Assembly: GCF_047948215.1 (NCBI RefSeq)
Contig: NC_134457.1
Location: forward strand, 14,854,626-14,918,625
Direction: 5' to 3'
Length of the DNA stretch: 64,000 bases
Source of the DNA: Lycorma delicatula
Taxonomy: Eukaryota > Arthropoda > Insecta > Hemiptera > Fulgoridae
The number at the start of each line of letters is the position of its first letter. Positions within the stretch are counted from its first letter, which is position 1. Positions 23,346-34,183 of the stretch are shown here, in pieces. The translations under genes were made by a program, and so were the position numbers. The notes below the pieces were generated by a model that had not been told where the DNA came from, searched no databases, and saw only the letters and a list, made by a program, of their open reading frames with translations.

Positions 23346-24527
23346 ATCTGATGTAGATACCGCAACACTTCGTTGTACGCCTATTAAATTGCATATACAC
23401 ATTTTTTTTTACTGCACTTCATTTAAATTTATTTCATTTGAAAGTACGATATTATCCTCCAATTCTTTAATAAAGTGGACAGTTACATAATTGCTCAATC
23501 CGGCGAACGTGGAAACAAATTAAAATCAGAAGAATTATATCAAACCAAAGAGCGATTAAATGACTGGCAACAAAAAATAAATGAACGAAACTGTGATCAA
23601 CTCCGACTTAGAGAGAATATTGTCCGAAATATCAGAGGAGTAATGAACTAAAAGATAAGAACTTTTTATAATTTATTAAAGATCGGCATGTATGCTTCAC
23701 AGAGTATATGTTGTTCTTATGAGAATCTATTTTTCAGTCACTCCGTTTACTTAATGTAAATAAAATTAAACAGAAATTGCAGAATAATTAAATAAAATTA
23801 AACAGAAATTAAACCAGAAAATCAAAATATAATACGATTCTAAATCATAACCTTCAATTACTATTAAACAATCAGACGTTTTACCAAATCTATTACATAC
23901 ACACATACGAAACAATGCCTATTAAATTACAATACACACAAAGTACAAAAAATCTTTTTTCGCTAATAACTTTTAATTTTTTTTTCATATTTTTTTTATT
24001 GTTATTATTGAATTATTAGTTATTGTAAATTTTTTTACAATCACGGGTTAATAATTATTAATAAATCAATATATTTAAATTAAAAAAAAGATGTCTAATT
24101 CGAATCGATGTGCCTTCCCTTGCAAGATCCAAATATTTCATTAATTAAACATTTATTCGGTTATAACTCTGGAACCAACGAAAATAAGTACCACTTATGA
24201 TATATCGTTGATGAGCCCTTAATGAGGGCTTATTACTGCAGTTACGAAAAAGTCCAAAATCCAATTTTTTTGGAATTTTGGGTTTTTTTGGACACTTGGT
24301 TCAGTCGATTGCAATCAAAAGGGGAAGTGCACAACAACATGTTGCAACAGTTCTAAATTCAAAATTTCAACATCCTACGGCTAATCGTTTTTGAGTTGTG
24401 CATGAGATACATACATACGTACGTATGTACAGACGTCACGCCGAAATGGATATCTCCAATGAAATTTGAAAACTGAGATTTTTCGCGATCACTATACTTT
24501 CTTTACTTCGTACAAGGAAGTAAAAAA
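23346..24527 (-). repeat. F1 interspersed repeat, copy B
   Basis: Reverse complement of the F1 pattern: the plus strand ends GTACAAGGAAGTAAAAAAG, contains TGCAATCAAAAGGGGAAGTG, and begins near CTGATGTAGATACCGC. It holds unmatched inner sequence at about 23480-23880, so copies of this family vary internally. Non-coding. Confidence 0.72.
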
Positions 24528-25892
24528 GAAAAATCAAGAGTACAGTGGGATGACTGATTTACTGTATTCAGTCATTTCTAATTACAGATTTTACTTTTAA
24601 CTGTAATTTCATCTGTGCTGATCAACTGAAAAAGATGGTAATGTCTCAACTTTGTTATCTCTTAAAAGAATCAACCGATCTATTTGTTTCTCTCTATTTA
24701 TGGTTTTCAAAATGGAATTTTTTTATAATGTTTATTTTATTGTTCTCTCTATACAACATTTTTGAAGATATATTTAAAACAATATTTTTTCGATCCAGCT
24801 GCTCACTAGTAAAAGACAGTATAGCTAAGGTTTTAAATAAAATAATATTTCCACTGAAATAGCAACCGGTGAAGTACCTCTTATTTAACTGAACACAAAT
24901 GCATTTTAGTTAGAATATTTTCGATAATAAAAAAAATGTTGCCCTAAAATCAAATACATTTTTTTCAATCTGTTTAAAATATAATGTGCAGAACATTATT
25001 CAGTAGCAAGTATTTTCTTAACGTTTCTTAATTTTATTTTTCTTAACCCATTATCTGTACCTACAAAACAAAGCAACCTGACTGATTTATAATCAATGCC
25101 CAGCAAAAACTACTGAGATAAATTGATAAAAATTTATATATACATTCTCCTTACGGTTTAAGTGCATACTTAGAAATTATTTTTTAAATTTCGGGTTTAA
25201 AGGGTTAAAGTGAGGTTACATTAAATTTTACGATTTGTTTAATTAAAAATTAAAAAATGAAGCTATCAGCCTGATTTTCGGTGTGTATAATCTTCATGTG
25301 AATATTTAAAAACTAATTTCTAGAAATTTTTTAATTCAACATTGAAATGGGAAGAGTGAGAAAATTTCGAACAATGATTGCAAATTTTCCCCGTTTCCAA
25401 CTACAGTAAAAGAGATATTCACCCGATTTGGACATATTTTCAGATAAATATCTAAAAACCATTTTCAGATTTTTAGGAATTTCAATTTTTTAAGAGGTGC
25501 GACGGTGTACTGCACGGCATCTCAACCAACACAGCCACTGTTACTGTACTGTTCTGTACGTGCGAAGTGACCGGCTGCATGTGTCTCCGGTTACTTGACT
25601 AAAAAACAAAAAATTGTATTTTTTTAAAAATGAGAAAAGATGTGCGGTCCTATGGTGTATGTCGGATTGAATTTCAATTTTTTAAGGAGGTAAAAACATA
25701 AATTGTTTTTTAAACTTGATGAAGAACTACAAAAATTAAAAACGTTTCATGCATTTATCTGCAGGTAAATGAAACCTACAAAAATCATGATAGGGGATTA
25801 TGGGTCCATGTGATTTACCGTGGCATTTACATTTAAATAAGCGAACAAACAAAAAGCCGCAAGGTAGCTAGTGGCAACCCGCTTGAAATTAC
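24528..25892. other. AT-rich, no gene recognised
   Basis: A 75-codon frame at 24635-24862 is hydrophobic and low in complexity, and I do not support it as a gene. No element was recognised. Confidence 0.45.
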
Positions 25893-25903
25893 CTACCAGA
25901 TTT

Positions 25904-26868
25904 TTTTTTTTTTTTTTTTTTTGTCTTCAGTCATTTGACTGCAGCTCTCCAAGATTCCCTATCTAGTGCTACTCGTTTCATTTCAGTATACCCTCTACAT
26001 CCTACATCCCCAACAATTTGTTTTACATACTCCAAACGTGGCCTGCCTACACAATTTTTCCCTTCTACCTGTCCTTCCAATATTAAAGCGACTATTCCAG
26101 GATGCGTTAGTATGTGGCCTATAAGTCTGTCTCTTCTTTTAACTATATTTTTCCAAATGCTACTTTCTTCATCTATTTGCCGCAATACCTCTTCATTTGT
26201 CACTTTATCCATCCATCTGATTTTTAACATTCTCCTATAGCACCGCATTTCAAAAGCTTCTAATCTTTTCTTCTCAGATACTCCGATCGTCCAAGTTTCA
26301 CTTCCATATAAAGCGACACTCCAAACATACACTTTCAAAAATCTTTTCCTGACATTTAAATTAATTTTTGATGTAAACAAATTATATTTCTTACTGAAGG
26401 CTCGTTTAGCTTGTGCTATTCGGCATTTTATATCGCTCCTGCTTCGTCCATCTTTAGTAATTTTACTTCCCAAATAACAAAATTCTTCTACCTCCATAAT
26501 CTTTTCTCCTCCTATTTTCACATTCAGTGGTCCATCTTTGTTAATTCTACTACATTTCATTACTTTTGTTTTGTTCTTGTTTATTTTCATGCGATAGTTT
26601 TTGCGTAGGACTTCATCTATGCCGTTCATTGTTTCTTCTAAATCCTTTTTACTCTCGGCTAGAATTACTATATCATCAGCAAATCGTAGCATCTTTATCT
26701 TTTCACCTTGTACTGTTACTCCGAATCTAAACTGTTCTTTAACATCATTAACTGCTAGTTCCATGTAAAGATTAAAAAGTAACGGCGATAGGGAACATCC
26801 TTGTCGGACTCCCTTTCTTATTAGGGCTTCTTTCTTATGTTCTTCAATTGTTATTGTTGCTATTTATG
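25904..26868 (-). pseudogene. LINE-R: 5'-truncated RTE/BovB-like RT, frame open
   Basis: On the minus strand an open frame runs from IEEHKKEALIRKGVRQGCSL through LRFADDIVILAES, FCYLGSKIT, VALYGSETWTIG and AFEMRCYRRMLKIRW to a stop at about 25931. A small deletion near 25940 (GACTGCAGC where the 19.8-kb copy has GACTGGTTTGATGCAGC) shortens the end to DRESWRAAVK. The poly-A tail appears as more than 20 T residues from 25901. TSD CTACCAGATTT at 25893-25903 and 26869-26879. It carries slightly more 5' sequence than the other two copies. It lacks the endonuclease, so it is not autonomous. Confidence 0.9.
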
Positions 26869-26879
26869 CTACCAGATTT

Positions 26880-27514
26880 AGATAATGTATATTTCCGCAT
26901 TTTCTTCTAAAATAGATTAGTCACATCCACCAAGATGAAGTCGTCAAGCGAAATTATTTCGTACTACGTATATCACTTGTACCATCAGATTACTCTTTCG
27001 AGTTAAAACGGGTGCAATTACCTCTTAAGGTTTGTTTTACAATGACAATCAATAAATTTCAAAGACAATCCTTAAAAATGGCAAGAATTGATCTATGGGA
27101 AGATTCATGGGAAATTTTATGTTACCTGCTCCATGACGGCACTTCGAAATCTATTCATTTTGTCTCCAAAAGGTAAGACTACTAATAAAGTTTACAAGTA
27201 CTAAAATCTAAGAATCTATCCTTAAGTGTAACAGCACTCATACCCGTGATACGCTTATTCATTTGCGTGTACGTACGCATATGCTGACAAACATACAAGT
27301 GTACATCCGTACACTTCCCATTCACTGTACGTTTTATCCATATACGAGTATTTTCCATTTTCTACTGTTCAATTTTTAAACTGACGCACAATGCATACTA
27401 ACAAATAATATGCATTGTGTTCATTATTTATAAGATAAATTAAATGACAAAATCAATCAAACAGAACTTTTCAGTGCTAATTACACAATAGCCCCTTTTC
27501 AGACACACACACAG
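26880..27514. other. AT-rich, no gene recognised
   Basis: Nothing recognised. Confidence 0.45.
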
Positions 27515-27740
27515 AGTGTCTCACGTAGAAACAGAGAAACTTTCGGAACATGTTTTCCTAGGGAAAATAATGAAAAAAACTCACATAAACATAAGTCTGA
27601 AAACGGTTTGTTTTCGAGTTAGACTAGCGAAAAATTTCGCCTGAGTTTCAGCTCTTGTAATAAAAAGAAGCCCTATTGTAATTTTTGGGATCGAAATTAA
27701 GGAACGTAGTTGGTGGATTCTTATGTAAATTGAGCTAGAT
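27515..27740 (+). repeat. F3 interspersed repeat
   Basis: Landmarks: GAAACTTTCGGAACATGTTT, TTGTTTTCGAGTTAGACTAG, GTAATTTTTGGGATCGAAAT, TTAAGGAACGTAGTTGGTGG. The same order occurs at 47312-47525. It is followed by AT-rich sequence to 28053. Confidence 0.65.
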
Positions 27741-28069
27741 AAAACAGATCGCAGAACTGTAACCTCAATAGTAAATAAATGAATTGTAATATCATTAGTA
27801 ATAAAGACGAAAGATTTATTTTTAAAAAACTAGTAGAGAATTTAATTCTGAGGAAATCAATGTAAATACAACCAATAAAAACTTTTAAAAACCTGTTTTT
27901 ATTGAAGCAAAACAGATGAAAAATAGACATAAAATCGTATTATAGTTTCTATACCTAATAAAAATTGTTTTTTAAAGGATTCATTTTAAAGATTTTTCGG
28001 TGTATCAGCATTTACAAACAAAAGAGTCGTTTCTACGCGATCGTTTTCTGTTGAAAAAGTAAATCATCG

Positions 28070-28821
28070 CCCGCAGATGATCAGCTGAGGACTCCATGCA
28101 CGAAGTGTGACGCTTTCTGCTGTGAGTCAATCATCTGGATCTGACGTCTTTTAGGGGGAGGAGTCAAGACCAACGTCCCGGTGAGGGATCCCCTTGGAGA
28201 CTCCCCATTTGTGAATACGGCACTCAAAAGACCGAGACCCGGCCCCTGGGGTGGGGATAAAGGTTACGGCATTGCTGGATCTGGAGCCTCCTCGCTGGGG
28301 GTTAGAGGCACACATAAAATAAAAGATCCAACCGGCAGGCTGACCTGCCTTGCTTGCCGGATGTACAGCTGGTGTGTGGGAAGGCCCATTAGAATTAAAC
28401 GATACTCTCTTGGACTGCTTTATACTTAATGGTGGACAGGTACTTGCTGGCATTCAGCGAACTAGGCGGGGCAGCGAATTGCTGTCTAGACGAAATGAAT
28501 TTTAATTTATGGATGTCATATATATTTTTAGTAGTTGACGGGGTGCACCTACCCATTTTAGCAAATATATGACAAGTGAGAGGTTGGAACACGTAAGTCG
28601 GTAGTGTATGGCACTGTGCTTAGTCCGCTCACGCTGTTATGCAAGATCTAAGAGCTATTTAGGATACTGGTCGCTAAACTGTTTCGAGGTTCAGTAGCCG
28701 TTTGTGGCACAGACATTTGGTCGTATGGTTTAGGCCGACCGAATGGGGTGGTGGAGGGAGAAATGCCAAGCAAAATTAACTGTGGATCCGGCTCAGGGGA
28801 GGAAGTATTAAAAAAAAACAA
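28070..28821 (+). mobile_element. Non-autonomous LINE-J derivative (GC-rich head plus LINE 3' UTR)
   Basis: About 750 bp, much more GC-rich than its flanks. 28431-28766 matches the 3' UTR of the LINE at 62665-62997 (GGTGGACAGGTACTTGCTG, ACTGGTCGCTAAACTGTT, GCCGTTTGTGGCACAGACAT). The first ~360 bp (GGTTAGAGGC, AAAAGATCCAACCGG) and the end (TCCGGCTCAGGGGAGG, A-run) match the short element at 3725-4065. TSD AAAAAGTAAATCATCG at 28054-28069 and 28822-28837. No part of the RT is present, so it is either an internally deleted LINE or an established LINE-dependent family. Short frames on both strands inside it are not supported as genes. Confidence 0.75.
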
Positions 28822-28838
28822 AAAAAGTAAATCATCGT

Positions 28839-29128
28839 AACCTACCGGATTGGTCCAGTGGTAAAGGCGTCTTCGCAAATCAGCTGATTTCGAAGTCGAG
28901 AGTTCCAAGTTCAAATCCTAGTAAAGGCAATTACTTTTTTACGGATTTGAATACGAGATGGTGAATACCGGTGTTCTTTGGTGGTTGGGTTTCAATTAAC
29001 CACACATCTCAGAAACGGTCGACCTGAGAATGTAGATTAAATTTCACTTACACTCATACATATCATCCTCATTCAACCTCTCAAGTAATACCTGACAGTG
29101 ATTCCCGGAGGCTAAACAGGAAAAAAAG
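28839..29128 (+). repeat. SINE1 copy inserted at a reused target site
   Basis: Head CTACCGGATTGGTCCAGTGG, B box GTTCAAATCC, body, tail CCCGGAGGCTAAACAGG and A-rich end. TSD AAAAGTAAATCATCGT at 28823-28838 and 29129-29144. The left TSD is also the right TSD of the preceding element, so the SINE landed in the duplicated target of an earlier insertion. Confidence 0.88.
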
Positions 29129-29199
29129 AAAAGTAAATCATCGTGTTAATAATAAGCATCGTGTAATTTCAGTATATTCAGCGTAGCCCAAGCACTAGA

Positions 29200-29795
29200 A
29201 CAAGTAGAATTTTATGCCTCAATGATTTGTCAGAAAACAAAGTGTGACCCATCCTACAGAAAGAAAATATTTATCCTTTCCGCCTGCAGAAGGTTCATAA
29301 TTTCCAGCCAACAGATTAAACTTGCGTCATTGGCTTCTACATAGCGCTGATAAGGTAGTCCAATTTTATTTACTAATGAAGTCTCTTTTACGAGAAACGG
29401 AGTCTTCATTCTAAAATTAGTCATTTATGGAGCGAAAACAATCCATATCGTATTTTGGCAACTAAATTCCAACATAAATTTCACATTAATGTTTGGTATG
29501 CTATCATTTATGATAAAATTCTGGGACCATTTGTTTTCAATTAATACCTTAAAGGAGATGCATAAGTTCACTTCTTGAAAAAAAAATTTGCCGGCTTTTT
29601 TCAAGAATGTAACCTTTACAAACTAGATTGTAAATGATTTTCCAGCGCGAAGATGCAACGCCAGATTTTTCTTTAATAGCTAGAAATCACTTGAATGCTA
29701 ATTTGTTAAATGCATTGGATGTAGTGGAAGAATCGATTGGCCACCATTATCACTTGACTGAACACCACTAGATTATGAAAACCATGAATTGATTA
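29200..29795 (+). pseudogene. Tc1/mariner-superfamily transposase remnant
   Basis: In shifting frames: LLHSADKVVQFYL, then NPYRILATKFQHKFHINVWY, KILGPFVFN, a QQDGA-like QREDATPDFSLIARNHLN, and GRIDWPPLSLD-stop-TPLDY. The last two correspond to the second and third catalytic acidic positions of DDE_3 transposases. It is a lineage different from the 11.6-kb copy (FSLIARNHLN here against YHRNVQANLD there). Many stops and shifts. No TIRs were identified. Confidence 0.7.
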
Positions 29796-29937
29796 TGATG
29801 ACTGATGATTGAATATGACTATGGATTATATGAAAATGATAGTATAGCATCAAATATTTAATATTAAAGAAAAGTTACTCATTAAAATACGAAATCCTAT
29901 TGATTGTATACGAAACGATCCTCAGATGATACAGACA

Positions 29938-30244
29938 TCTCGATTCCCCCCCGAGGGGAGAAGATCCCACCTCGTAGCGTGTCCGGTCGCTACACCACCC
30001 CCTCCGTTCCTAGCCAGTAGTGGCTTTAACGGAGGACATCTCGCCCTCAAACTGATTGTGCCACACAGCTTTCAGTCTAGGCCCCGCTGAGATGCCACCG
30101 ATGCAGATGCCCCGAGGGACATCTACATCGGTAAAAGTTCACCCCGAGATAGATTTACGTGTTTATGCCTTCAGAATGAAGACAACGGACACCTGCAGCT
30201 ACCACGTCGCCCTCAAGAACTAAGCTAGGAAACCTAACCGCGGA
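29938..30244 (-). repeat. LINE-J 3'-end fragment with TSD
   Basis: On the minus strand: ACCGATGTAGATGTCCCTCG, GCATCGGTGGCATCTCAGC, GGAACGGAGGGGGTGGTGTA, CGACCGGACACGCTACGAGG, ending in CGGGGGGGAATCGAGA. It matches 985-1215. Flanking AGATGATACAGACA (29924-29937) and AGATGATACGGACA (30245-30258) form a 14-bp TSD with one mismatch. This looks like a very short 5'-truncated insertion of the LINE's 3' end, with no poly-A. Confidence 0.68.
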
Positions 30245-30301
30245 AGATGATACGGACAGCCACCGGTTATATTTTACGTCGGGCAGAGTAAACATTGTAT
30301 A

Positions 30302-30606
30302 CCTACCGGGTTGCTCTAGTGGTGAACGCGTCTTCCCAAATCAGCTGATTTGGAAGTCGAGAGTTCCAGCGTTCAAGTCCTAGTAAAGCCAGCTATTTTT
30401 ACACGGACTTGAATACTAGATCGTGGATACCGGTGTTCATTGGTGGTTGGGTTTCAATTAACCACACATCTCAGGTATGGTCGAACTGAGAATGTACAAG
30501 ACTACACTTCATTTACACTCATACATATCATCTTCATTCATCCTCTAAAGTATTATCTAAACGGTAGTTACCGGAGGCTAAACAGGAAAAGAAAAGAAAG
30601 AAAGAA
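30302..30606 (+). repeat. SINE1 copy, full length
   Basis: Head CTACCGGGTTGCTCTAGTGG, B box GTTCAAGTCC, complete body, tail TTACCGGAGGCTAAACAGG, then (AAAG)n. TSD of 17 bp with one mismatch at 30285-30301 (AGAGTAAACATTGTATA) and 30607-30623 (AGAGTAAACATCGTATA). Confidence 0.9.
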
Positions 30607-30934
30607 AGAGTAAACATCGTATAATTGCTGCGTACATTGCGGAGAGAGAATGTCGAGCAATTACTATAACTGAGGTTTGTTATTCTGTTACCATTTATCA
30701 TTTTATGTATTTTATTCTGTTGTTTCGCTACATTTAGAATAGTGTTTATTTTGCAGACAGAATAATAGGATTTTCTGTTTATTTTTCGTCTGTTTTACTT
30801 CAATAAAAAAACCGATTTTTTAAAGATTTTATTGGTTGTATTTATATTAATTTCCTCATATAAAATTCTCTACAAGATTTGTTACTAAATATTTCACATT
30901 TATTAGTCATTTAACAAAGCTATTTTACTACAAA

Positions 30935-31090
30935 ACTAAAAAAAAAACTTGTTATTCGCCACCGAAATTTTCCGTTTTACGTCGGATATCTTTTCTTACT
31001 ACCGGAGATACAGTTCTGGGACCTGTTTTATCTTATTTCCTAGCTCAAATTATTTTAATTAAATTCTCATATCAGGGTATTCCTCTGTTG
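30935..31090 (-). repeat. F3 fragment
   Basis: ACAGTTCTGGGACCTGTTTT and CCTAGCTCAAATTA correspond to the minus-oriented F3 copy at 5490-5740. Confidence 0.5.
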
Positions 31091-31211
31091 CAAAACGTAC
31101 GGCATTACGTCAGTGGTAAACCGATCACGATCAAACTAAATTTACAGAAAATCTTCGCTAACGACAGCACAGTTCACAGTATCCGATATAATTAATATAC
31201 CTTATAGAATG

Positions 31212-32679
31212 CATGATGAAAGTAACAAGGTGTCGCACACCCAGCGTTGTGCAGTGGCTCGTCCCAAAATCCTTTTCCCGCCATGATGTTTAAATTCGTT
31301 TATGCGGTTGGCGCACAAACAGAAGCAAGACATCAATGTGATTAAAGGCAGAATTATCAAAAATAAACAAACTTTTGAAACATAAAAGAATAAAATTTAT
31401 TGACGTATATGAAAATTGGCGTCGAAATGTGGATTTTTACTCTAATATTTATAAATAGGAAGTGCCGTACTCACGTATTCGTGTACACGCACTTCCAAAT
31501 AAATATGGAGTGTAGGTTTTTTTTTGTTTATTTTATATAAAATTTAATTGACTGTATGTGGAGTCGAGAATTATGATCTGAATGATTAATTTCGTTTATT
31601 TCTTAACGATATAATAATTTCTAATAATTTGTCTTAATAAACAATTTACCTTGAATTAATTATTAATGTACTATTAGATACAGAGCGGTTCAGAATATAA
31701 TTAACTTTAATTATTTTAATTCAAAATGAAAATATAATGGAAACATTTTATATGAAATAGAAAATAAAATAGTTTTCATTAACATAAAAACCAAAACCGA
31801 CCCTTTTGCAATTGTTCTTTTTATTGCACGCGGTTTAAATTGGTTTACCTAGAAAATCCCTTGCATTTCATTTGACTCATTAGAAAAATATGTTTATTGA
31901 ATATAACATTTTTTTTCACGAATAACTTTTTATTTTATTTTTATTTCAGTATTATAAAGTAATACTCATTTTGGTATCCGTAAAAAAATAAGTAATATCT
32001 CATTTTCCCGTGAAAATTAGATTATTAAAAGCAATTTCTTTCAAAAATTGTTTTGCGATAATATTTTTAATTAAACTAAAAAATCATCAATTCCGAAGAT
32101 TGACCAAAATAAATAATATCAGATCTTTAGTTATAAAATTTTGAAATAAGTTATCTCCCATTTAGTTGATTTTCCATTTTAACAGCATTAAATAGTTTCA
32201 CATAATAAATGGAAAATAATATTAGTAAAAAAAATATTTTATGAGCATAAAACAAAAAATTATCCGTGATTCGATACCGAACCCCACAAATAGCAAAAGG
32301 AGTCGTTACCACAAAGCCACAAACGCTACACGAAGACTTTGTGTCAGTTGCACTTCATAAGATGTGTCCCATGTTTGTTTGTTTAGGTTTTCATTCATTA
32401 TTTTGAATTTTATCTTAATTAACAATCAATGTCAATACTCTTAAGAATCAATAGACTTGTATAAAATGTTTATTTTTATTAAGGATTATTAAAAAAAAAT
32501 TTTTTATTAGTTTTAACAAATATTACAACTTTATCAGTACCAAATAATACTAATTCATGTCCCAAAATCCCTTACTTATATGTTCAAATAACCCGGTAGA
32601 AAATGAGATTTTGGGACGAGCGTATATGCATGCGCGCCGAATACTGTGCGCAATGCTACACCTTGTTACTTTCATCATG
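31212..32679. mobile_element. P-element-like non-autonomous DNA transposon
   Basis: A 1,468-bp segment with perfect 22-bp terminal inverted repeats beginning CATGATGAAAGTAACAAGG (31212-31233; inverse at 32658-32679). It is flanked by an exact 8-bp duplication, ATAGAATG (31204-31211, 32680-32687). Inside each end is a second perfect 15-bp inverted repeat, GCTCGTCCCAAAATC (31257-31271; inverse 32607-32621). The Drosophila P element also has an 8-bp TSD, TIRs beginning CATGATGAAATAACA and subterminal inverted repeats. The interior is AT-rich with no transposase frame. A hairpin lies at 31458-31496 (GGAAGTGC paired with GCACTTCC). Confidence 0.85.
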
Positions 32680-32687
32680 ATAGAATG

Positions 32688-34183
32688 GATTAAAAACTAA
32701 TACAGTAAGTATTACGCATTGTTGATCAGCTGTTGTTATTTTATTGCCAACTTTGAAATAATTTTTCAAATAAATTATTGCGTTTATATGATTAATAAAA
32801 AAATTACCAAGTAACTATTATTTTACAATTGTTGCGTAATTTCCAGTTCTTTTTTTTAATTTTTTAATAGCAATTTTTAACAGTAAATATTGTTTTTACA
32901 AATTTTTCACATCATCAAAAACGAATTTGGTTCTTGTTAATATTAAATTAGTACTTTTCTGACAAATGTAGTAATGTAGTGTATCTAAATAAAATTCAAC
33001 TTTTTATAATTTTGCTTCGTTTTATTCAACTTATTTTACACAGTTTTATTTATAATTAAATTCTCTACAATTTTTATTTAGAAGGTAAATGTATTTATTA
33101 CCCACTTAACAAAGTTATTGCTCGTGACACATAAAAAAAGGGTTTTTATATATTTCACCCCAGATTTCTAAAAAAAATACTGCGAATAAGGTTCTGAAAC
33201 CTATTTTATTCAATTTTCCAGGACAAAAACCATAATAAATCATTAATTCTGTCCCTTAATTAACGTCCTAAAATTTTCAATACGACCTCATTTCACTGGG
33301 GTAGCTGAAATCTGAGCGAAATATCTTTCACTAATCGTAACTTGCAAACGAAGCATTTTAGGACACGTTTATAGTGAACTTTTTCCATTATTTTCACGCA
33401 TAGAATATGCGTTATGAAAGTCCCGGAAGAACTTCGTGATGCACCTGTATATAAATAATACAGTGATTATTTAAGTATGGAACAGCTTTATACTGCATAT
33501 CTGATTGGTATTGCGAAATAGAAACAAATTTGGTTCTACATAGTTAAAAAAAAAAAAAATTATGATGGGTTTTTAATTTTTGTCCGCCAAATTTGGATCC
33601 ACCATATTGAATAAAATTTAATTTTTTTAAATAGGAAAGTGGACATATGGCACATGATTTCGATTTAAAATTTACAAGAAAAATAATGGTGAAACCCGTT
33701 TTTCTGTTAATTTCTTCGTTATCGAATTATAATCGTTCAAAGTTGCAATGAGGGAAAAATTGTGTTAAAATAAAACGAGATAAATCGCACTACATGAAAA
33801 TTTTTATTGCATTTTATATTCATAATGCATACAACGAACTATCAACAGTGCTATAATATTGATAATAAACAATAACTAACAATTGACAACACAATAAGAA
33901 ATTAAACGATTATATCAACTGATGTGATTTAGTTTAAATATTACATTATTTATTTAAAAATGTTAAATAAATGTTTTCGAGCGTAAATTACTAACGTAAT
34001 AAATTTTGAAACCATACTATTCACAATAAATGTTCAAAATACTTCCCCTCTACAGCTTGTCAGTGTGCTAACCTCAAGTAATATCCGTTTATAACTTGCT
34101 GTATCATGTCTGGTTATACACGATCAAATTCGTCAATTATTATTCTTTTCAATTTGTCGATGTTAAGTTTGATTCGATATGGC
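32688..34183. other. AT-rich; F3 fragment; no gene
   Basis: 33120-33400 resembles F3 in minus orientation (GTTCTGAAACCTATTTT, AGCTGAAATCTGAGCGAAAT). No coding sequence was recognised. Confidence 0.45.

Noticed and set aside
28151..28453. Overlapping 80-100 codon frames on both strands
   Set aside because: They lie in the GC-rich non-coding head of a LINE derivative, where stop codons are rare by composition.
31204..32687. hAT superfamily as an alternative for the 8-bp TSD element
   Set aside because: hAT also makes 8-bp TSDs, but its TIRs usually begin CAG with a central G at position five. The CATGATGAAA start and subterminal repeats fit P elements better. Not fully excluded.
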